The position numbers and the translations under genes are program-made. DNA of 64,000 bases from SAR86 cluster bacterium (GTDB lineage: Bacteria; Pseudomonadota; Gammaproteobacteria; Magnimaribacterales; AG-339-G14). Shown piece after piece: positions 52,668 through 64,000 of this stretch. Position 1 is the stretch's first letter, and every line of letters begins with the position of its first letter. Under the pieces are notes generated by a model. It was not told the origin of the DNA. It saw only the letters and a program-made list of their open reading frames with translations, and ran no database searches. The stretch spans positions 581,288 to 645,287 of the forward strand of contig CP097974.1 in NCBI GenBank assembly GCA_023703675.1. The letters run 5' to 3'.

Positions 52668-53930
52668 TTATCCTTGCGCTGATTTTGATTTGATATTTTC
52701 TACGTTAGATTGAGCAGCCTGATGTTTACTTAATTCTATACGAGCCACTGTTCTTCTATGAACTTCGTCTGGACCATCAGCTAATCTTAAAGTTCTCATC
52801 CCTGCATACATTCTTGCTAAAGGAGTGTCTTGTGAGACACCTCCGCCGCCATGTATTTGAATTGCTTTATCAATTACTGAAAGTGCCATTTTAGGAACTG
52901 CTACTTTAATTTGAGCTATATCAGATTTAGCGATTTTATTTCCTAACTTATCCATGCGATCAGCGGCTCTATAAGTTAGTAATCTGCACATTTCTATTTC
53001 CATTCTACAATCCGCAATGATGTCGTAGTTTCCGCCTAACTCAGCTAATTGCTTCCCAAATGCAACTCTTTCAAGAGATCTTTTGCAAAGCAAGTCTAAT
53101 GCTCTTTCGGCAACACCGATAGTTCTCATACAATGATGAATTCTTCCTGGGCCTAATCTTCCTTGAGCAATTTCAAATCCCCTTCCTTCACCTAAAATCA
53201 TATTTGATTTAGGAACTCGGACGTTGGTAAATTTCATGTGAGCGTGTCCATGTGGAGCATCGTCATTGCCAAAAACCGTCATCATTCTCAAAATTTCAAC
53301 TCCAGGAGTGTCCATTGGCACTAAAATTTGCGATTGTCTTTGGTGTTTTGGATTGTCTGGATTTGAAACCCCCATGAAGATAATAATCTTACATCTTGGA
53401 TCTCCAGCTCCAGAAGTCCACCATTTTTCTCCGTTGATGACATATTCATCGCCATCTTCAACAATAGAGCTCGAAATATTGGTTGCATCTGAAGAAGCTA
53501 CATTTGGCTCAGTCATTCCAAAAGCAGATCTTATTTCACCGGCAAGTAGAGGCTCCAACCATTCTTTTTTTTGTTCATCCGTTCCATATTTATCAAGAAC
53601 TTCCATATTTCCAGTGTCTGGGGCCGAACAATTGAAAACTTCTGAAGCAATTCCTACAGTTCCCATTAACTCTGACAAAGGTGCATACTCAAGATTAGTC
53701 AAACCATAGCCGTATTCTGATTCTGGTAAAAACAAATTCCACAGGCCTGCCTTTTGAGCTTTCGCCTTTAATTCATCTAAAATAGGAGGTTGTTCCCATC
53801 TTTTACCGTTAGCACTCATTTCTTCGTGTTGCTGATGATAAGTCTTTTCACCTTCATAAAGGTGATCGTCCATAAATTGCTGGATTTTGCTTAATAATTC
53901 TTTAGTTTTGTCTGAATGTTCGAAATTCAT
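52668..53930 (-). CDS. Acyl-CoA dehydrogenase (ACAD10/11-like)
   Basis: The 420-residue flavoprotein oxidises an acyl-CoA to its enoyl form. Flavin-binding segments [16 protein letters not shown] and [10 protein letters not shown], and the [19 protein letters not shown] helix, are present. Near the end, [11 protein letters not shown] carries an Asp at the place where medium-chain enzymes have the catalytic Glu of the YEGT motif; this Asp form is usual for the ACAD11-like group that handles 4-hydroxy or very-long substrates. [17 protein letters not shown] is also typical. It is followed by the quinone-oxidoreductase gene. Confidence 0.88.
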   Translation of the reverse strand: MNFEHSDKTKELLSKIQQFMDDHLYEGEKTYHQQHEEMSANGKRWEQPPILDELKAKAQKAGLWNLFLPESEYGYGLTNLEYAPLSELMGTVGIASEVFNCSAPDTGNMEVLDKYGTDEQKKEWLEPLLAGEIRSAFGMTEPNVASSDATNISSSIVEDGDEYVINGEKWWTSGAGDPRCKIIIFMGVSNPDNPKHQRQSQILVPMDTPGVEILRMMTVFGNDDAPHGHAHMKFTNVRVPKSNMILGEGRGFEIAQGRLGPGRIHHCMRTIGVAERALDLLCKRSLERVAFGKQLAELGGNYDIIADCRMEIEMCRLLTYRAADRMDKLGNKIAKSDIAQIKVAVPKMALSVIDKAIQIHGGGGVSQDTPLARMYAGMRTLRLADGPDEVHRRTVARIELSKHQAAQSNVENIKSKSAQG

Positions 53931-54011
53931 AGTTTATTCTCCAATTGTGTTAGAAATTTTACACATTTCCTTAAAAATTAGTATATTTATTAAGTTATAA
54001 AACCATACTAA

Positions 54012-54809
54012 ATGATTAATTCTCTCGATCGAATTTCTGTCGCGACAAGTGATCTAGAAAGATCCAAAAAAATTTTTAATGATTTCTTTGATTCTTCACC
54101 TGCATTTGAGGTGGAAGAGAAAAATATTGGTTACAAAAGTTTAATTTATAATTTTGAAAATACTCGACTTGAATTAATAAGTCATTTAGAAAGCAAAGAA
54201 AACTCAGAGTTATCTAATTTTTTTTATGATAATCCAAATGGTGGCTTGTTTGGATTTTCTCTTAGATGTGAAAATAAAGAAATCTTTGAAAAAATGAAAG
54301 AATCCTCGACCATTGAAGTTGTAGAAACAACCGAAGGAAACAAAATAACTTTTCAAACAAATGATCTAAAGCAATCAAAAAAATTTAAGCTTTCTTTAAA
54401 TCATTACGATTCTCCATTACCAAATAAAAACATAGATTCTGATTTATTCGCTTTAGACCATTTAGTAGTCACAACCAATAATGGAGATAACTTGATCAAT
54501 TTATATAAAGAAAAATTAGGAATTAGACTTGCGCTTGATCAAATGGTAGAAGAATGGGGAGGTAGAATGTTATTTTTCAGAACAGGCCACGCAACCATAG
54601 AAGTTATTGATAACAAAGTTCCAGGAGAAGATAACTTTTGGGGTCTTGCTTGGAAGACAAAAAATATTGAAAAGACTTGTGAGAGGCTAGCTGAAAAAAA
54701 TCTAAATGTAAGTGAAGTTAGAAAAGGCAGAAAAAAAGATACCTTAGTAGCGACAGTTAAATTTGATGAAATTAAAATACCCACCCTTTTAGTTGAACAT
54801 TTAGAATAA
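54012..54809 (+). CDS. Two-module VOC superfamily protein
   Basis: The 265-residue product has an N-terminal VOC-like half (SLDRISVATSDLERSKKIFN) and a C-terminal one (ALDHLVVTTNNGDNLINLYK ... ATIEVIDN). The second carries His and Glu at usual metal-ligand positions (DHLVV and IEVID). The layout resembles glyoxalase-like ring-opening or hydrolase proteins, but catalytic identity cannot be fixed. It begins 81 bases from the divergent acyl-CoA dehydrogenase and ends 1 base before the convergent peptidase E gene. Confidence 0.8.
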   Translation: MINSLDRISVATSDLERSKKIFNDFFDSSPAFEVEEKNIGYKSLIYNFENTRLELISHLESKENSELSNFFYDNPNGGLFGFSLRCENKEIFEKMKESSTIEVVETTEGNKITFQTNDLKQSKKFKLSLNHYDSPLPNKNIDSDLFALDHLVVTTNNGDNLINLYKEKLGIRLALDQMVEEWGGRMLFFRTGHATIEVIDNKVPGEDNFWGLAWKTKNIEKTCERLAEKNLNVSEVRKGRKKDTLVATVKFDEIKIPTLLVEHLE

Positions 54810-54810
54810 T

Positions 54811-55515
54811 TTACTTTTTAATTAGGTATTTTTTAAAGCTTCTCTCCGCTAATTTACCTCTCATTAAACTAACTTCATAAGAGTTCTTATGCTCTCTAAA
54901 ACTTACTGACTTAAAAATATTTTCATTTTTGATATGTAATGCCGCTCCTCCATCAACGGCAAAGATTTTTTTTACTTTCTTAGACATAATCATTTTTTTT
55001 ACTGTCGGCCTTCTTTCTGGTTCCTCATCGTAGTGGGGACAGCAAGTTCCTTTAATAATATTCATGCAGGGCATTATTTTTAAATTTGAACTCCATGAAT
55101 CAGTAATTCCGTTTTGAAACCAGCAAATGGCGCCAGCACTCACGCCGCTCATCACAATTCCATCTTTATATCCTTTCTTTAAAATCTTATCCAAACCCCA
55201 TTCTCTCCATACAGCTAACATACTTTTTGTGTTTCCGCCGCCGACAAAGATTGCATCTTGATTTGAAATTAATCTTTTTAAGTCGGGTGTTCTTTTAAAA
55301 AAATCTAAATGTGAAGGATTACATTTTAGTTTTGAAAAAGTTGCATAAAAATTTACTTTATAGGCTTCATTGTCACCAGTTGCAGTAGGAATAAAGCAAA
55401 TATTAGGATTCTTTTTTTTTGTTTGCTTGAGAATGTATTCTTCAATGATACCTTCGCCTGGATCACGGCCAAAACCACCACCTCCAATCGCAACGATATT
55501 TCGTTCTCTAACCAT
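54811..55515 (-). CDS. Peptidase E / cyanophycinase-like S51 serine peptidase
   Basis: The 234-residue product has the S51 fold: IVAIGGGGFGRDPG, NICFIPTATGDNE, FVGGGNTKSMLAVW, and the nucleophile loop GVSAGAICWF with Ser126. CCPHYDEEP and AVDGGAALHI follow as in alpha-aspartyl dipeptidase-like proteins. It cleaves Asp-containing dipeptides or relatives. Its ATG begins only 9 bases after the 3' CCA of the tRNA-Leu gene on the same strand, so its message seems to start at the tRNA processing site and has no separate promoter or clear ribosome site. Confidence 0.88.
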   Translation of the reverse strand: MVRERNIVAIGGGGFGRDPGEGIIEEYILKQTKKKNPNICFIPTATGDNEAYKVNFYATFSKLKCNPSHLDFFKRTPDLKRLISNQDAIFVGGGNTKSMLAVWREWGLDKILKKGYKDGIVMSGVSAGAICWFQNGITDSWSSNLKIMPCMNIIKGTCCPHYDEEPERRPTVKKMIMSKKVKKIFAVDGGAALHIKNENIFKSVSFREHKNSYEVSLMRGKLAERSFKKYLIKK

Positions 55516-55524
55516 AATTACTCA

Positions 55525-55609
55525 TGGTGCGGATAGAGGGAGTCGAACCCCCACACCTTTCGGCACTGGTACCTAAAACCAGCGTGTCTACCAATTCCAC
55601 CATATCCGC
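55525..55609 (-). tRNA. tRNA-Leu (anticodon UAG)
   Basis: The 85-base minus-strand gene folds with acceptor stem GCGGATA / TATCCGC, D-arm TGGTGGAATTGGTAGACA, anticodon stem CTGGT / ACCAG with loop TTTAGGT (anticodon TAG), and a long class II variable arm. The T-arm is GGGGGTTCGACTCCC. Discriminator A and encoded CCA (55525-55527) are present. It decodes CUA. Peptidase E follows directly on the same strand. Confidence 0.97.
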
Positions 55610-55631
55610 ATAAAAGGATTGCTAAATTAAT

Positions 55632-56267
55632 CTATTCTGGACTGCTATTCAAGTCAGAGGAATTTAATTCTTTGTCTATATCAAGTAATCGCTGATTTAT
55701 CTGAATTCTATAAGCATCTATTGAGTCGATGGCTTCAAAAAGTTCATTAAATTTCTGATCATAGATGCCTGTGCTTAATTCAAGAGAAGACAATTTTGCC
55801 AATCTACCCTGAACTTCTGAAATTGAAACGTTTAACTTCTCCATTCTATTTTTTATTTCATCAAAATTTTGGTTGGTAGTATTAGTAGCTTCCGTGATCT
55901 CGTTCACTCTTGTTTCTAGCAAAGAAATATTTTTTTTATTTCTTTTATTACTCAGGTCCCATAATTTTCTAATTTCTGAATTAAGCAACTTAATATCTTG
56001 CAAAATACTTCCAACTCTCTCTTCGGAACTATTATTTTGATTTAATACACTTTCTTCAATACTAATTAACCTAGAATTAATTTGATTTAAGTTTTCTTGT
56101 TGTTGCGTTAATCCACTATAAAACCAATAAAAGAAGAAAATAAATAGCGATAGAAAAATCAAAGGCAATACTAATGATCGCGGTGGTACTTGAGAAGATG
56201 CAAATATTTTTCTGGTGACTAAGCCCCTATCTGATAGCTTATTTGCTTTTAATTTGTCCTGATTCAT
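55632..56267 (-). CDS. Single-pass membrane protein with long coiled coil, unknown
   Basis: The 211-residue product has a basic N-terminus (1-32) and one membrane helix (about 33-52, rich in Leu, Phe, Trp). A heptad-rich coiled coil covers most of residues 55-200 (LNQINSRLISIEES, VNEITEATNTTNQNFDEIKN). No family is recognised; the design recalls envelope- or division-associated coiled-coil proteins. It lies 22 bases upstream of the tRNA gene on the same strand and could share its transcript. It is divergent from the acyl-CoA dehydrogenase at 56313. Confidence 0.7.
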   Translation of the reverse strand: MNQDKLKANKLSDRGLVTRKIFASSQVPPRSLVLPLIFLSLFIFFFYWFYSGLTQQQENLNQINSRLISIEESVLNQNNSSEERVGSILQDIKLLNSEIRKLWDLSNKRNKKNISLLETRVNEITEATNTTNQNFDEIKNRMEKLNVSISEVQGRLAKLSSLELSTGIYDQKFNELFEAIDSIDAYRIQINQRLLDIDKELNSSDLNSSPE

Positions 56268-56312
56268 TGTAGATTTGTATTTTATAGAAATAACATTTCA
56301 AAGGGAGAAAAA

Positions 56313-57422
56313 ATGAATTTTGAATTTTCAGACGAACAGATGGCGATGAAAGAGGAAGTTAAAAAACTTCTCGACAAAGAAAATTCCTTAAAAAGAAATA
56401 GAACAGTACTTGAAGGTGAGGAAAAATTTGACAAAGAGTTATGGGACTCTTTAGTTGCAATGGGTTTGACAGCAGTAACTATTCCTGAGGAATACGGCGG
56501 TATTGGTATGGGCTATCTAGAACTATGTGTCATTGCTGAAGAATTAGGAAGAGCGATCGCTCCCGTGCCCTATTCCTCAAGTGTCTATTTAGCAACTACA
56601 GCTATTTTAAATTGCGCTGATGAAGAGCTAAAAAAAGAATATTTACCTAAACTTGCGTCAGGAGAGATCATTGGTACATTTGCCCATGCTGAAAGTTCTG
56701 GATTCCCACTAGAAAAAAGTATTAATTGTAAATATACGGCAGGAAAAATTTCTGGTTCAAAAGCAGCCGTTCCAGATGCTGACATTGCTGATTTTGTAAT
56801 TGTTTCTGCTAAAAATGAATCTGGAGTGGGGTTGTATTTAATTGATTTAAATACAGATAAAATAAAAATTTCATCTCTAGATACTTTTGATCCATCAAGA
56901 TCACATGCAAATTTAGATATATCTGAAGCTGATGCAAAAGAGCTTGTTTCAGATGGTTGGCTGGAAATTGAAAAAATCCTTGATCAATCAGCAGTTTTGT
57001 TTTCATTTGAACAAATCGGTGGTGCAGAAGCGGCAATGAATATGGCAAAAGATTATGCTCAAGGGAGGTATGCTTTTGGGCGATCCATTGCTTCATTTCA
57101 AGCCATCAAACATAAGGTTGCTGATATGTATATTTCTTTGCAATTGGCTAGATCAAATTGTTATTTCGGAGCTTGGGCTTTATCTAATGAAGCTGCCGAG
57201 CTTCCCACTGCTGCTGCAACTGCTCGAGTAAGTGCCACAAAGGCATTTTATGAATGTTCCAAAGAAAACATTCAGACTCATGGCGGTATGGGTGCGACTT
57301 GGGAATTTGATTGTCATTTGTTTTATCGAAGATCTAGACTACTTGCTAGTAACATAGGTAGCCAGGGAGTTTGGAAAGAAAAGCTCATTTCTTCGATAGA
57401 AAAAAGTAATTTACAGATATAA
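56313..57422 (+). CDS. Acyl-CoA dehydrogenase, short subunit type
   Basis: The 369-residue flavoprotein has the acyl-CoA dehydrogenase fold: MNFEFSDEQMAMKEEVKKL, PEEYGGIGMGYLELCVIAEE, QGRYAFGRSIASFQAIKHKV and a late IQTHGGMGATWEFDCHLFYR. The YEGT catalytic motif is not seen; the equivalent end reads RLLASNIGS. GGGAG precedes the ATG. It is followed 65 bases later by a second, longer acyl-CoA dehydrogenase. Paired unequal genes of this kind form mixed tetramers in steroid-degrading bacteria (FadE28/FadE29 type), so this may be one subunit of such an enzyme. Confidence 0.85.
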   Translation: MNFEFSDEQMAMKEEVKKLLDKENSLKRNRTVLEGEEKFDKELWDSLVAMGLTAVTIPEEYGGIGMGYLELCVIAEELGRAIAPVPYSSSVYLATTAILNCADEELKKEYLPKLASGEIIGTFAHAESSGFPLEKSINCKYTAGKISGSKAAVPDADIADFVIVSAKNESGVGLYLIDLNTDKIKISSLDTFDPSRSHANLDISEADAKELVSDGWLEIEKILDQSAVLFSFEQIGGAEAAMNMAKDYAQGRYAFGRSIASFQAIKHKVADMYISLQLARSNCYFGAWALSNEAAELPTAAATARVSATKAFYECSKENIQTHGGMGATWEFDCHLFYRRSRLLASNIGSQGVWKEKLISSIEKSNLQI

Positions 57423-57487
57423 TGTTCAGTTATACAGCTAGTAATTATTTTAATAAATTGTTTAACTAAGTTTTAAAAGAGGAAATT

Positions 57488-58736
57488 ATGGATTTTAACG
57501 ATACTCAAGAAGAAGCAAAATTTAGAAAGGAAGCCTCTGAATGGCTTAAAACAAATTTCGAGAAATTTGACAGTGAAAGATCAGCCACTGACAAATCTTC
57601 AAAATCTTCTGCAGAACCTAGCAAAACACCTATGGACGAGAGTAAGTCTCTCGAATTAGCAAAAAAATGGCAAACCATAAAGTACGATGCAGGATGGGCT
57701 TGTTTACATTGGCCCAAAGATTATGGAGGTAGAGATGCAACTCCGATTGAAAGAGTAATATGGTCTCAAGAAGAATCTAAGTTCCCTATCCCAGGAGGCT
57801 TCTTCGAAATTGGTCAAGGTATGGCTGGCCCAGTAATGATGATGTATGCCACTGAAGAACAAAAGAAAGAACATTTACCTCCTATGGCTAAAGGAGAAAA
57901 AATATGGTGTCAATTATTTAGTGAGCCTGGCGCAGGTTCAGATTTAGCTGGTATCAAAACAAAAGCAGAATTAGATGGCGACACTTGGACAATAAATGGT
58001 CAAAAGGTTTGGACTTCAGGAGCACACTACTCAGATTGGGGTATTTTGGTTACTAGAAGCGACTTTGACGCTCCTAAACACAAAGGTCTAACCTATTTCT
58101 TTCTTGATATGAAATCTCCAGGAATAGAAATTCGCCCGATTAAACAAATTAATGGTGGTGCAAACTTTAATGAAGTTTACTTTACCGATGTTAAAATACC
58201 TGATTCACAAAGACTTGGAGATGTTGGAGACGGTTGGCGAGTAGCATTGACTACACTTATGAATGAACGTCTCGCTGTTGGCGATGCTTCTGGTGTAGAC
58301 TTTAAAGAAATCTTCGAACTAGCAAAAGAAAACGATTTTTATGGCGAACCAGCAGTTAAAAACTCAGCTGTTAGGGAAAAACTTGCCGATTGGTATTGTG
58401 AATATTCGGGCTTAAAAAATACAAAGATGAGAAGAATTTCTGCTTTGTCTAAAGGAGAAACTCCTGGACCAGAGGCTTCGATCACAAAGATTGTGAGCGC
58501 AAACAAGCTTCAAGATATTGCAAATTTTGGAATGGATATTCTTGATCAAGCTGGAATTAATAGTGATGGCAATATGAAATATCACGGTAGTCTTCTAGGC
58601 GCCCCTTTGATTAGAATTGCGGGCGGTACAGATGAAATATTAAGGAATATTATTGCTGAACAAGTCCTTGGCATGCCACAAGACGTTAGATTGGACAAAA
58701 ACGTGCCATTCAACGAAATTCCTACTGGCGACAAAT

Positions 58737-58744
<8 letters not shown>
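57488..58744 (+). CDS. Acyl-CoA dehydrogenase, long subunit type
   Basis: The 418-residue product has a usual N-terminal helical domain with a Ser/Lys-rich insert (about residues 30-55), then FSEPGAGSDLAGIKTKAELD, NGQKVWTSGAHYSDWGIL, GDGWRVALTTLMNERL and the end LIRIAGGTDEILRNIIAEQV. The catalytic Glu of the YEGT motif is replaced (IAGGT), as in group members that work in mixed complexes or use another base. GAGG precedes the ATG. With its shorter neighbour it may act on steroid-side-chain or branched acyl-CoA. The stop overlaps the convergent transglycosylase gene by 8 bases. Confidence 0.87.
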
Positions 58745-61384
<2,640 letters not shown>

Positions 61385-62056
61385 TTAAGATAGGTTATTT
61401 AAGTCAAATTCTTCAGCCATTTGAGAATAATGCTCAACCATTTGTTGTGTCAATACATTTCTGTCGTAATCAAGTATTTGAGATGAGAATTGTTTTGCCA
61501 CTAGTTCTGAAAATTTAATCAGCTCTGCTAGAGCATTTACTGAATTAGTCTTTGGTCTCATCGAATAAATCAAAGTCATTACATTGGTAGAAATTATGTC
61601 TTCTTCTAGTGAAAACTTTCCAGGATTTAGTCCGTTTACAAAAAGAAAATTGTTTTCCTCTTCTAAATTAATTTTGAACCATCCACCCTCATCTGAAAAA
61701 TCAAAGTCTGAATTTTTAAGAAAGTGAATGAGAGGTTCATACTCGAAAACATTTTCCTCAGCTTCAAGGTGAATTGTTATTAAATCTGTCTTTTCATTGG
61801 ATTTAAAAACTGAATCATAATTATCTGATTCTATCGATTCATCATAGTCATCTGATATTTCTTCATCAATGGACGCTTGGTTTTTGTCAATTTTTTCTTC
61901 TGATGTCTGAACTGGCTCAAATAACTCTCTGGAATTAACTTTTTTGTTTATTTCTATCGAAGCTTTTTTTCCAAAAAAAAGTCTTCTGAACATTAACAAC
62001 AAGGTGATGGAAATTATGATTCCTAACAATAAAATTATAATTTCATTTATGCTCAT
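61385..62056 (-). CDS. zipA: Cell division protein ZipA
   Basis: The 223-residue product has an N-terminal membrane helix (about 5-23), a short acidic linker (about 50-85) and the FtsZ-binding domain from about residue 90: FEYEPLIHFLKNSDFDF, GGWFKINLEE and the late MTLIYSMRPKTNSVNALAEL segment. It tethers FtsZ to the membrane. The linker is much shorter and less Pro/Gln-rich than in E. coli ZipA. The ATG overlaps the smc stop (TAATG). Its presence points to Gammaproteobacteria. Confidence 0.9.
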   Translation of the reverse strand: MSINEIIILLLGIIISITLLLMFRRLFFGKKASIEINKKVNSRELFEPVQTSEEKIDKNQASIDEEISDDYDESIESDNYDSVFKSNEKTDLITIHLEAEENVFEYEPLIHFLKNSDFDFSDEGGWFKINLEEENNFLFVNGLNPGKFSLEEDIISTNVMTLIYSMRPKTNSVNALAELIKFSELVAKQFSSQILDYDRNVLTQQMVEHYSQMAEEFDLNNLS

Positions 62057-64000
62057 TAAACTGCTGCCATTTTGATAGCTTCTTCAATATCTACTGTAAC
62101 TAGTCTAGATACACCGGGTTCTTGCATTGTAACACCGATTAAATGCTTACTTTTTTCCATAGAAATTTTGTTATGAGTCACAAATATAAATTGAACTCTA
62201 TCTGACATTTCTTCAACCATCGAAATAAATCTTGAAGTATTGAAGTCATCTAAAGGTGCATCTATTTCGTCGAGGATACAAAAAGGAGCTGGGTTTAAAG
62301 AAAAGAAAGAAAACACTAAAGCTATAGATGAGAGAGCTTTTTCGCCTCCAGAAAGTTGTGACACATTTACATTTTTTTTACCGGGAGGCATCGCTTTAAA
62401 GATAATTCCAGTATCTAAAATGTCGTCTGAAGTAGTTTCTAATTGAGCATGGCCGCCACCAAAAAGTTTAGGGAAAAGTTCTCCAATTTTGATGTTTAAG
62501 CTGTCATACGTATCTTTGAATAAAGTTTTAGACTCCTGATCAATTTTTCTTATTGCATTCTCTAAAGTTTTTAACGCACTCTCTAATTCTTCGGTTTGAT
62601 TGTCTATTTCTTTTTTTCTTTCTTCTTCAAGTTTATATTCTTCTGTTGCTGCTAAATTAATTGGGCCAATCCTTTCAATTAAATGTTCAACTTTTGTAAT
62701 TTGTTCAATATAGTTTTCTTCGGTATCTTCTGTGGTAATTTCATTAAGTAAAGTTTTAATATCATGACCGTCTTTTTCTAGTTGTTTCAGATATATTTCT
62801 GCCTCAGAAAGATAACCTTGTCTATTAATTTTTGAGTCTTGAGAGTCTCGTTTGATTTTCTCAGCATTTAAATCGCAATCATGGGAAGCTCTTTCTAGAG
62901 ATCTAATCTCTTCAGACAACTTTGAGAATTCGTTTCTAATTTCCATTAAAGAATCCTCAACATTACTTCTTGACTCTAAGAGAGGTTTTATTTCCACCTC
63001 GAGGGTTTTAATGGGTACTTCCAAAGATTCGATTTCTTTTTGTGTATTAATTAAAAGCCTTTTTTTCATTTCTTCTTCTTTGTTCATAGAATCTTGATCA
63101 CTTGTTACCTGAGCGATTTTTACTTTTAAATTAGTTATTTCAGAGCTGAGACTTAGCAATTTATCTTTTTGCACGACAAATTTTTCTTCTTGTTCTGATG
63201 TTTGATTTTCAATTGCATCAACTAGCTTTTTCATTTTGTCGTCGAATTTGATTATTGAAGAGTAAATTTGATCTAAAGAATTAGGGCTAAATTTAGAAAA
63301 ATTATTTTTGTGGTTAGCCAAATTTGATTTTACATCCTCTAACTCTAAGAGGATCTGTTTAGCCAGAAATATTGGAGATAGAGCTCCATCTATCTCAGAA
63401 ATGGAAGCATCCATTCTTTCAAGCAGCGGCTCCTTTTCTTTTAGATTTATTTTAAGCTCATCTAAAGCTTTACTGTTAACATCTTTTTGACTGGTAAAAG
63501 TTTTTAATTCATTTTCAAGATTTTCTTTTTGAATAGCCAACTCGTTTTTTTTATTTTTTTGAAAAATTAATTCTTGCTCAGATTTAGAGAGTTTTGCGCC
63601 GCTAGAATAAAACTCCTCTTGTGCTTTATTTATTTCAGTCTGAATTTCATCTTGCCTTACTTTTGATTTATCAATTTTGGTTTGAATTTCTTGTTTTTTA
63701 GAATTTATTTTTTCAATTTCCAAATCCGTTTCCTTAATCGAAATGTTTAGTTTGGCAGCGGCTTCATTTTTTTCTTGCCAGTTGAAAGCTTTCAACAATG
63801 AATTCAATTTCTGTTCCTTCTTTTTTAAGTCGTTGTATCTCTCTGCTGATTTTACTTGCTGCTTTAGTTTTAATAATTGACGATCAATTTCATCACTTAT
63901 GTCTGAGACTCTGTTTATATTTTCTTTCGTTCTTTTAATTCTGGATTCTGTTTCTTTTCTTCTTTCTTTGTAAACAGAGATACCTGCAACTTCTTCTATG
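62056..64000 (-). CDS. smc: Chromosome partition protein SMC, 5' end missing, unusually short
   Basis: The frame runs off the right window edge; about 647 residues are visible, starting at IEEVAGISVYKERRKETESR, a segment found near residue 150 in full SMC. The C-terminal head is intact: signature motif QLSGGEKALSSIAL, Walker B FCILDEIDAPLDD and D-loop, then VQFIFVTHNKISME. The distance from the N-terminal segment to LSGGEKA is about 547 residues, while in usual SMC it is about 900 or more. No Gly-rich hinge domain and no CxxC hook are seen in the coiled-coil part. The protein would total about 800 residues. A start at 63807 is only an internal ATG. Confidence 0.92.
   Translation of the reverse strand, partial: IEEVAGISVYKERRKETESRIKRTKENINRVSDISDEIDRQLLKLKQQVKSAERYNDLKKKEQKLNSLLKAFNWQEKNEAAAKLNISIKETDLEIEKINSKKQEIQTKIDKSKVRQDEIQTEINKAQEEFYSSGAKLSKSEQELIFQKNKKNELAIQKENLENELKTFTSQKDVNSKALDELKINLKEKEPLLERMDASISEIDGALSPIFLAKQILLELEDVKSNLANHKNNFSKFSPNSLDQIYSSIIKFDDKMKKLVDAIENQTSEQEEKFVVQKDKLLSLSSEITNLKVKIAQVTSDQDSMNKEEEMKKRLLINTQKEIESLEVPIKTLEVEIKPLLESRSNVEDSLMEIRNEFSKLSEEIRSLERASHDCDLNAEKIKRDSQDSKINRQGYLSEAEIYLKQLEKDGHDIKTLLNEITTEDTEENYIEQITKVEHLIERIGPINLAATEEYKLEEERKKEIDNQTEELESALKTLENAIRKIDQESKTLFKDTYDSLNIKIGELFPKLFGGGHAQLETTSDDILDTGIIFKAMPPGKKNVNVSQLSGGEKALSSIALVFSFFSLNPAPFCILDEIDAPLDDFNTSRFISMVEEMSDRVQFIFVTHNKISMEKSKHLIGVTMQEPGVSRLVTVDIEEAIKMAAV

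Noticed and set aside
53266-53709. 147-residue plus-strand frame opposite the acyl-CoA dehydrogenase
   Set aside because: Antisense shadow of a clearly conserved enzyme, with low-complexity Ser/Pro composition and no ribosome site considered convincing.
55370-55576. Plus-strand 68-residue frame through the tRNA-Leu gene
   Set aside because: It runs antisense to peptidase E and through a well-formed tRNA; the product (ending ADRGSRTPTPFGTGT) is the familiar artefact translated from a tRNA antisense strand.

Overview
The window is a stretch of a compact, AT-rich (roughly one-third G+C by eye) bacterial chromosome. The order smc - zipA - ligA at the right end is a gammaproteobacterial signature, because ZipA is restricted to that class. 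Together with the low G+C, very short intergenic gaps, many overlapping gene ends and a large set of acyl-CoA enzymes, this suggests a marine, streamlined, aerobic heterotrophic gammaproteobacterium of the SAR86 type. The clade name is an inference; the class is better supported. No phage, insertion sequence, CRISPR array or rRNA operon is seen, and no stretch over 300 bases lacks a gene.

Layout. 1-3.9 kb: a truncated oligopeptidase B diverges from a DUF5916/CBM9-like outer-membrane protein. 3.9-10.2 kb: a signalling island with a small membrane protein, a PAS plus truncated EAL protein, a HisKA-REC-GGDEF protein, a lone receiver, a large hybrid histidine kinase and an exported TonB-C protein. 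10.2-17 kb: a CBS-domain protein, a ThDP enzyme, a lipoprotein-type haloalkane dehalogenase, the first lipoprotein/exoprotein pair and an acyl-CoA synthetase. 17-25.8 kb: two more lipoprotein/exoprotein pairs on the minus strand, interrupted by DUF2805, an unknown gene and a second haloalkane dehalogenase. 25.8-30.8 kb: a fatty-acyl or related CoA catabolic operon (three SDRs, a crotonase, a CoA ligase). 31-38 kb: a FATP-type acyl-CoA synthetase, a double DsbA/HCCA-isomerase-like protein, a DUF707 protein, and a reverse-transsulfuration pair. 37.9-40.7 kb: an overlapping minus-strand operon (MscS channel, unknown, PurU, VOC). 40.7-44 kb: an Anbu-type proteasome-like peptidase with its alpha-E and circularly permuted ATP-grasp partners. 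44-55 kb: redox enzymes (aromatic-type monooxygenase, Baeyer-Villiger-type monooxygenase), rlmN, a rhodanese, a crotonase, a thioesterase, photolyase with DUF2256, a quinone oxidoreductase, an acyl-CoA dehydrogenase and VOC proteins. 55-64 kb: peptidase E, tRNA-Leu, a pair of acyl-CoA dehydrogenases, a lytic transglycosylase, ligA, zipA and the 3' part of smc.

The most notable candidate for an undescribed system is the set of three two-gene modules between 13.4 and 25.6 kb. In each, a small lipoprotein (Cys followed by a Gly/Ser tether and ending in a Pro-x-Lys/Asn-Ile/Val motif) sits directly upstream of a large exported protein. The large proteins share an N-terminal two-cysteine motif and a C-terminal G-T/A-x-L segment, and two of them also share their extreme C-termini. 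One lipoprotein has gained a blue-copper-like domain, and a 43-residue micro-lipoprotein lies just upstream of it. Other notable points are an unusually short SMC without a visible hinge, two gene junctions at poly-A runs that look like frameshifts, and a crotonase without either catalytic glutamate.
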